This document shows positions 45,531 through 49,856 of a stretch of 49,856 nucleotides of DNA, piece by piece; the first letter of the stretch is position 1; each line of letters opens with the position of its first letter. The notes below the pieces were generated by a model. That model saw nothing but the letters and a program-made list of their open reading frames with translations. It was not told the origin of the DNA and did no database searches. The translations under genes and the position numbers were made by a program. The DNA is from Gallionella sp. (GTDB lineage: Bacteria; Pseudomonadota; Gammaproteobacteria; Burkholderiales; Gallionellaceae): assembly GCA_028689145.1 (NCBI GenBank), contig JAQTWT010000015.1, forward strand, positions 1-49,856, written 5' to 3'.

Positions 45531-45882
45531 TCCTGACTCCTCCTTTGGTGTTCATGCGTGGCATTTGTTATTAGCTTGGGATTTAAAACCAATCCAATCC
45601 TCTAACCTTGCGCTAGCTTATTCTTATATAAACATTTTTATTATTCTGCGGCTATTCTAAGCCATTATTATTTTGTATTAGCAACGCTTGTTGCCATAGT
45701 TAGAAGCAGAAAATGACCGCTATTCTGCCGACTATGAAATTTGGCTGCCTTGCTAATTTACAGCAGTTTGTAGACTCAATCCATCCCAGCTTGCTGACGG
45801 ATGGGAAAACTTGGCCAAAATGACAGATAATTGCCACCTTTCCGGGCGGTATCCGCTTCTTTTGACATCACGAAACAGACCC
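45531..45882. other. divergent intergenic region between PAS gene and serB
   Basis: About 350 bases, AT-rich in the middle. No sigma28-type promoter consensus for the chemotaxis pair was found by eye. A GCAAC...GTTGC short inverted repeat at 45681-45694 is the only structure. Confidence 0.4.
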
Positions 45883-46728
45883 ATGAACCTCATTATTCAA
45901 GCTACCAGCCGGATAGATACGGCTCACCTGGATCATCTCACCCAACTGGCGCAGGCCGGCCAATGCGAGCAGATCGCAGGGCAGGCCTATCGGTTGAGCG
46001 GGGCGCAAGCGCATCCCGGCATCGCCGTCTACTGCATCGAGCATCAACTGGATTACGGCTTTGTACCGTGCGGACGCTCGCTGAAGGATTTCGGGCTGCT
46101 GGTAACGGACATGGATTCCACGCTGATCACCATCGAGTGCATCGACGAGATTGCCGACATGCAGGGACTCAAGCCGCAGGTCGCGGCAATTACCGAAGCG
46201 GCAATGCGCGGCGAGATCGACTTTGCCGAAAGTCTGCGCCGTCGCGTGGCATTGCTGGAAGGGCTGGATGAACAAGCGCTGCAGCGGGTGTACGACGAAC
46301 GCCTGAGACTCTCGCCCGGCGCGGAGATCATGCTCGAAACCCTGCAGGCACAGGGCATCAGGATCATGCTGGTGTCCGGCGGTTTTTTGTTTTTCACCGA
46401 GCGCCTCAAGCAGCGGCTGGCACTGGACTATACCCACGCCAATGAACTGGAGATCGTCGGCGGCAAGCTCACCGGAAAAGTATTGGGTAAAGTTTTCGAT
46501 GCGCAGGGCAAGGCCGACTGGCTGGTGAATATCCGCACGGAGCTGGGACTCAAACCGGAGCAGGTTGTAGCGATGGGTGATGGTGCGAACGATCTGAAAA
46601 TGATGGCGCAGGCGGGCCTCAGCATCGCCTACCACGCCAAGCCGGTGGTGCGTGAACAGGCCAGCTACGCGCTGAACTTTGTCGGTCTGGACGGGGTGGT
46701 GAATCTGCTGGGGGGGAGCGGGATATAA
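45883..46728 (+). CDS. serB: phosphoserine phosphatase
   Basis: This 281-residue HAD-family enzyme makes L-serine from phosphoserine. Motif I is VTDMDSTLITIECIDE, motif II MLVSGGFLFF, and motif III/IV is VVAMGDGANDLKMMAQAGLS. An N-terminal ~75-residue ACT-like region precedes the catalytic domain. The ATG at 45883 (MNLIIQATS) fits family length; the longer frame from 45811 is rejected. The ribosome-binding site is weak. Confidence 0.95.
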   Translation: MNLIIQATSRIDTAHLDHLTQLAQAGQCEQIAGQAYRLSGAQAHPGIAVYCIEHQLDYGFVPCGRSLKDFGLLVTDMDSTLITIECIDEIADMQGLKPQVAAITEAAMRGEIDFAESLRRRVALLEGLDEQALQRVYDERLRLSPGAEIMLETLQAQGIRIMLVSGGFLFFTERLKQRLALDYTHANELEIVGGKLTGKVLGKVFDAQGKADWLVNIRTELGLKPEQVVAMGDGANDLKMMAQAGLSIAYHAKPVVREQASYALNFVGLDGVVNLLGGSGI

Positions 46729-46848
46729 TTTTGTGCGGTGCCGAAAGGCCCGTGGCAGCTGGCTCTTGGGGCCGTCAAAGCCCGCTTGCTTCCATGATTA
46801 AATGTCGGTAGTCTGGTGGTGTGCCAATCACGGTAAAGGAGTTACATC

Positions 46849-47043
46849 ATGGAAAAACCTTCCGATGCGTCCTCGTCTGCAATAGTCCCCTGCGATATTT
46901 GCCACAAAGAGGTACCGTTGTCTGCAGCGGTGATTCCCGAGGCAGCCGACTATGTGGCGCATTTTTGCGGCTTGGAGTGTTACACGAAGTGGCAGCAACA
47001 AAGCCAACATGCGGGGCAGCAGGGCGAAAAAGCCAAAAAATAA
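46849..47043 (+). CDS. small Cys-rich DUF3330-like protein
   Basis: This 64-residue protein has a probable zinc site: [11 protein letters not shown] and [11 protein letters not shown], then a polar tail ([10 protein letters not shown]). It resembles DUF3330-type proteins. GGAG lies 9 bases upstream of the ATG in a clean leader. It converges on the helicase gene with 12 bases between stops. Function is unknown. Confidence 0.8.
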   Translation: MEKPSDASSSAIVPCDICHKEVPLSAAVIPEAADYVAHFCGLECYTKWQQQSQHAGQQGEKAKK

Positions 47044-47055
47044 GTTGTGGCGGCT

Positions 47056-49059
47056 CTAGTTGGACTGCTTCATTGCGGCGCTGAAAAATTCCACCGCCAC
47101 CGCCTCGTCTCTGGTGCGCTTCATTGCTGGCAGACTCTGCCAGATGCGTTTGCCATAGTGTTTCGAGATCAGGCGCGGGTCGCAGATCATCAGCACGCCG
47201 CGGTCGGTCTCGTCGCGGATTAATCTGCCCGCGCCTTGTTTCAGCGTGATGATGGTGCGCGGCAACTGGTATTCCATGAACGCGTTGCGCCCCTGTTTGT
47301 TGATCTGTGCAATGCGTGCCGCCAGTACCGGATCGTCGGGCGGGGCGAACGGCAGCTTGTCGATGATCACCAGCGACAGCGCTTCGCCGCGCACATCCAC
47401 CCCCTCCCAGAACGACTGGCTGCCGAGCAGCACCGCGTTGCCGAGCGTGCGGAAGCGCGTCAGCAACTCGCTGCGCGAGCCTTCGCCCTGCAACAGCAGC
47501 GGATAGTCCCAGCCGCACCGGTCGAATTCGGCCTGCAGGATGTCGTATGCGCGCTGCATCGCGCGCAGGCTGGTGAACAGCAGGAAGGCGCGGCCTTGGC
47601 TGGCCCCGATCAGCGGCAGTGCGGCCTGCACCACTGCTTCGGTATAACCGTCGCTGTTAGGCTCCGGCAGATTCTGCGGTACATACAGCAGCGCCTGTTC
47701 GGCGTAGTTGAACGGGCTGTCCCAGCACGCGGTCTTGGCTTTGAGCAGCCCCATCTCGCCCTGATAGTGCGAGAAATCCTGCTTCACCGCCAGCGTCGCC
47801 GAAGTGAAAATCCACGCGCGCGCGCTGCCGCCGATTTGCTTCTCGAAGATTTCCGCAATGGACAGCGGCGTGGTGTTGAGTTGCAGTGAATAGTGGAACA
47901 CTTCCAGCCAGCGCACGAATCCATCCCCATCCCCCGCTTGCGGGGAACCATTGCTCCCTCTCACGTTTACGGGAGAGGGTTGGGGAGAGGGTGAGTCACC
48001 TATCCACTGTTTCAATTGCTGCGCCAATGCCTGCGCGCGTTGCCAACAATTTTCCAGCCCCTCGCTGCGTTCTGCCTGCTTCTCCAGCAGTCCGGCAAGC
48101 TGCGTCAGCTTCTCGCCCAGCATTTTCAGCGCCGGTGCGAATTCATCGAAACTCTCGGTCGCGATGGCGGGCAATCGGCCTTCCTTCTTGAACACCAGCC
48201 GCAAGTCGCGCGCGGCCTTGTCCAGTTCGTCGCAAGCCTTCGGCAGCGGCGCAAAATCCTTGGCGGCCGCAGCGGCTTCGAGGCGCGTATCCGTGGCGAG
48301 ATCGAGCAATTCCGAGGTGGACAGGTTTTCGCCGAAGAATAGGCTGGCTGTCTCCGGCAACTGGTGCGCCTCGTCGAAGATCACCGTGTTGCAGGCGGGC
48401 AGCAGCTCGGTCACGCCCTCGTCGCGCAGCATTACATCGGCAAAAAATAGATGATGGTTCACCACCACGATGTCCGCCTTCATCGCGTCGCTGCGCGCCT
48501 TGAGCACGAAGCATTCCTTGTGTTGCGGGCATTCCTGGCCGAGGCAGTTGTCGCGTGTCGAGGTGACGTGCATCCAAATCGGCGCGTTCTCCGGCACATC
48601 GGCCAGCCCGCTCTTGTCGCCCGAGTCGCTGACCTTGGCGTATTGTTTGATCTTGCCGAGATGGCGCACATCCTCGCGCGTCTTGAATAGCCCGTCGGAT
48701 TGCGCGCGTTCCAGATGGTAGTGGCACACATAGTTGGCGCGCCCCTTGAGCAGTGCCACCGAAACCGGCGCCTTCAGCGCATCGCGCACCATCGGCAGGT
48801 CTTTCTGGAACAACTGATCCTGCAGGTTCTTGGTGCCGGTCGAGATGATTACCTTGCCGCCGTTGAGCAGCGCCGGAACCAGATAGGCAAAGGTCTTGCC
48901 GGTGCCGGTACCGGCTTCCACCACCAGAATCGCGTTGTCGCGGATCGCCTCGGCGACCGCCAGCGCCATCTCGCGCTGCTGCGCGCGCGGACGGAACGAC
49001 TCGACTTCGGTGGCAAGCGGACTTTGTTCGGAAAAGAAACGTTCGACTTCGGTGGGCAC
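47056..49059 (-). CDS. DinG/YoaA-type ATP-dependent Fe-S DNA helicase
   Basis: This 667-residue XPD-like helicase has Walker A EAGTGTGKT, DEAH in VIFDEAHQLPE, and motif VI in TLKQGAGRLIRDETD. Four Cys for a [4Fe-4S] cluster are in ANYVCHYH and DNCLGQECPQHKEC. It unwinds 5'-3' in repair of stalled forks and R-loops. Near residue 355-380 the protein has a Ser/Pro-rich insert (DSPSPQPSP, NVRGSNGS) produced by a repeat element at ~47925-47995. Without an SOS box it is closer to YoaA-like than to SOS-induced dinG. The start is an ATG without a good ribosome-binding site. Confidence 0.92.
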   Translation of the reverse strand: MPTEVERFFSEQSPLATEVESFRPRAQQREMALAVAEAIRDNAILVVEAGTGTGKTFAYLVPALLNGGKVIISTGTKNLQDQLFQKDLPMVRDALKAPVSVALLKGRANYVCHYHLERAQSDGLFKTREDVRHLGKIKQYAKVSDSGDKSGLADVPENAPIWMHVTSTRDNCLGQECPQHKECFVLKARSDAMKADIVVVNHHLFFADVMLRDEGVTELLPACNTVIFDEAHQLPETASLFFGENLSTSELLDLATDTRLEAAAAAKDFAPLPKACDELDKAARDLRLVFKKEGRLPAIATESFDEFAPALKMLGEKLTQLAGLLEKQAERSEGLENCWQRAQALAQQLKQWIGDSPSPQPSPVNVRGSNGSPQAGDGDGFVRWLEVFHYSLQLNTTPLSIAEIFEKQIGGSARAWIFTSATLAVKQDFSHYQGEMGLLKAKTACWDSPFNYAEQALLYVPQNLPEPNSDGYTEAVVQAALPLIGASQGRAFLLFTSLRAMQRAYDILQAEFDRCGWDYPLLLQGEGSRSELLTRFRTLGNAVLLGSQSFWEGVDVRGEALSLVIIDKLPFAPPDDPVLAARIAQINKQGRNAFMEYQLPRTIITLKQGAGRLIRDETDRGVLMICDPRLISKHYGKRIWQSLPAMKRTRDEAVAVEFFSAAMKQSN
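47925..47995. repeat. in-frame repeat-derived insert in the helicase gene
   Basis: CCCTCTC (47956-47962) and GAGAGGG (47973-47979) form a hairpin next to a GGTTGGGGAGAGGGTGAG run. This is the classic dispersed repeat that translates as SPSPQPSP-like peptides in proteobacteria. It maintains the frame of the helicase. Confidence 0.75.
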
Positions 49060-49209
49060 GGTAGGGGGAATAATTAGGCCAAAAGGTATATGGTTATTTG
49101 CCGGGTGCGGCGTTATAGTGCGGCGGTGATTTTACGCGAATGGTAGCGGGATGGGGTGGGAGTGAAAACTTGAAGTTGATTTGCATGTGCTATTGACGCA
49201 TCACGATTT

Positions 49210-49284
49210 GTAGGGGCGTATGGCAATACGCCCTTTTTCGATCTACCACCAAAAAAACAAGGGCATATTGCCATACGCCCCTAC
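49210..49284. repeat. palindromic intergenic repeat, GTAGG...CCTAC type, copy 4
   Basis: GTAGGGGCGTATGGCAATAC.. (49210-49233) is inverted at 49261-49284 with one mismatch across 24 bases and a 27-base spacer. It lies upstream of the flavin reductase gene. Confidence 0.8.
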
Positions 49285-49330
49285 GGTCGTCATCTCTGCT
49301 TTAAATTTACTTGGCGAAACAATAACGTCA

Positions 49331-49747
49331 ATGATGAAAAAGAACCTTCCGTTGTCCCGCGTTTACTGCCTGCTGGAACCGGGGCCGGTGGTGTTGCTGA
49401 CTACCGCACACAAGGGCAAGGCGAATGTGATGGTCATGTCCTGGCACGCGATGATGGAGTTTGAGCCGCCGCTGGTGGGTTGCGTGATCAGCGGGCGAAA
49501 CCACAGTTTCAACGCGCTGCGCGCGACCAAGGAGTGCGTGCTCAATATCCCGGCGGCGAATTTGGCGAAGCAGGTGGTGGGTGTCGGCAACTGCTCGGGG
49601 CGCGAGGTGGATAAGTTCAGGAAGTTCAAGCTGACCATGCTGCCTGCCTCGCGGGTGGCCGCGCCGCTGATTGCCGAGTGTTATGCCAGCCTCGAATGCA
49701 GGGTGGTCGATACCCGGCTGGTGAACAAGTATAATTCACTGAGGTAA
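49331..49747 (+). pseudogene. flavin reductase-like domain protein, 3'-truncated by an IS200-like insertion
   Basis: Residues start MMKKNLPLSRVYCLLEPGPV, then VVLLTTAHKGKANVMVMSWH and ISGRNHSFNALRATKECVLN, typical of FMN-binding flavin reductase-like proteins. Family members are about 190 residues; this one ends after 138 with LVNKYNSLR and TAA. The homologous continuation (a C-terminal strand and helix) is missing because the left end of an IS200-like element follows at once. A repeat copy lies upstream. Residual function is uncertain. Confidence 0.8.
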
Positions 49748-49856
49748 ACCCCCGGCTATGCCGGGGGACTCACAAAGGTTTGACCTATACCACGGTGAGA
49801 GTGAATCTGTAATCTCGACTAAGAGATGGAGATTCACGATGAAAGAATACCAGAGT
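49742..49856 (+). mobile_element. left end of an IS200/IS605-family element (incomplete)
   Basis: Directly after the broken reductase lies a hairpin (CCCCCGGC at 49749-49756, GCCGGGGG at 49760-49767) and a leader in which GTGAATCT (49801-49808) pairs with AGATTCAC (49830-49837), sequestering the GGAG ribosome-binding site. These are hallmarks of IS200 left ends. The element runs off the window; no right end is seen. Confidence 0.8.
49839..49856 (+). CDS. tnpA: IS200-like transposase TnpA (first six codons)
   Basis: The frame begins MKEYQS, as many IS200-family Y1 transposases do, with GGAG 7 bases upstream (49828-49831) inside an inhibitory stem-loop. The rest lies outside the window. The single-stranded transposition mechanism is family knowledge. 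Confidence 0.7.

Noticed and set aside
49060..49140. SOS box upstream of the DinG/YoaA-like helicase
   Set aside because: No GAACGNNCGTTC or CTGT-N8-ACAG motif is visible in the 80 bases before the start.

Overview
The window reads as a chromosome segment of a betaproteobacterium, most likely an autotrophic, iron-oxidiser-like member of the Nitrosomonadales/Gallionellaceae. This is inferred from gene content and order (tpiA-secG-tRNA-Leu-nuoA..N), a CbbY-type phosphatase usually linked to the Calvin cycle, many bacteriohemerythrin and c-di-GMP genes, and GC-rich coding. No species call is possible from the sequence alone.

Layout. 1-900: end of a low-complexity Gly/Asn/Asp protein and two small unknown proteins. 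900-7160: nadC (-), a LemA/TPM/TPM envelope cluster, alanine dehydrogenase, a Ser/Thr kinase fused to a cyclic-nucleotide-type domain, and a DUF3820 protein. Four repeat elements sit between these genes. 7157-11206: a LonH/AsrA-type AAA+ protease (-), rpmB-rpmG (+) and cbbY (-). 11222-19189: a regulatory block with a LexA-like repressor, a 1132-residue PAS/GGDEF/EAL/CZB protein overlapping a bacteriohemerythrin, a STAS protein, a second hemerythrin, HU, and umuDC. The LexA-like gene and umuDC share the same non-canonical operator, GAACGNNCGTTC, placed inside a sigma70 spacer. 19190-21060: a small accessory patch with a PIN-domain protein, relics that could come from a type I restriction locus, and a truncated RhuM gene. 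21104-27291 (-): amt with sigma54/NtrC-type signals, nudF, a FapA-family gene, a decayed hydrolase pseudogene, and a QmcA/NfeD pair.

27412-43373 (-) is one long unit: tpiA, secG, tRNA-Leu(GAG) and the fourteen genes nuoA-nuoN of respiratory complex I. A recognisable promoter lies before tpiA and a terminator after nuoN. The nuoA-J part is tightly packed, whereas the J/K, L/M and M/N gaps each carry a long inverted repeat. 43568-45530 (-) holds a PAS protein overlapping a chemoreceptor with a C-terminal CZB domain. Then follow serB, a small DUF3330-like Cys protein, a DinG/YoaA-type Fe-S helicase, and a flavin reductase gene cut short by the left end of an IS200-like element that runs off the window.

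A second theme is repeat load. Inverted repeats of several families lie between genes, and three simple or repeat-derived tracts lie in frame inside genes (dinG-like helicase, nuoG, tpiA). One ~190-bp MITE-like element appears to supply the ribosome-binding site and start codon of the kinase gene. The most interesting regulatory signal is the shared SOS-type operator and promoter architecture at the LexA-like gene and umuDC.
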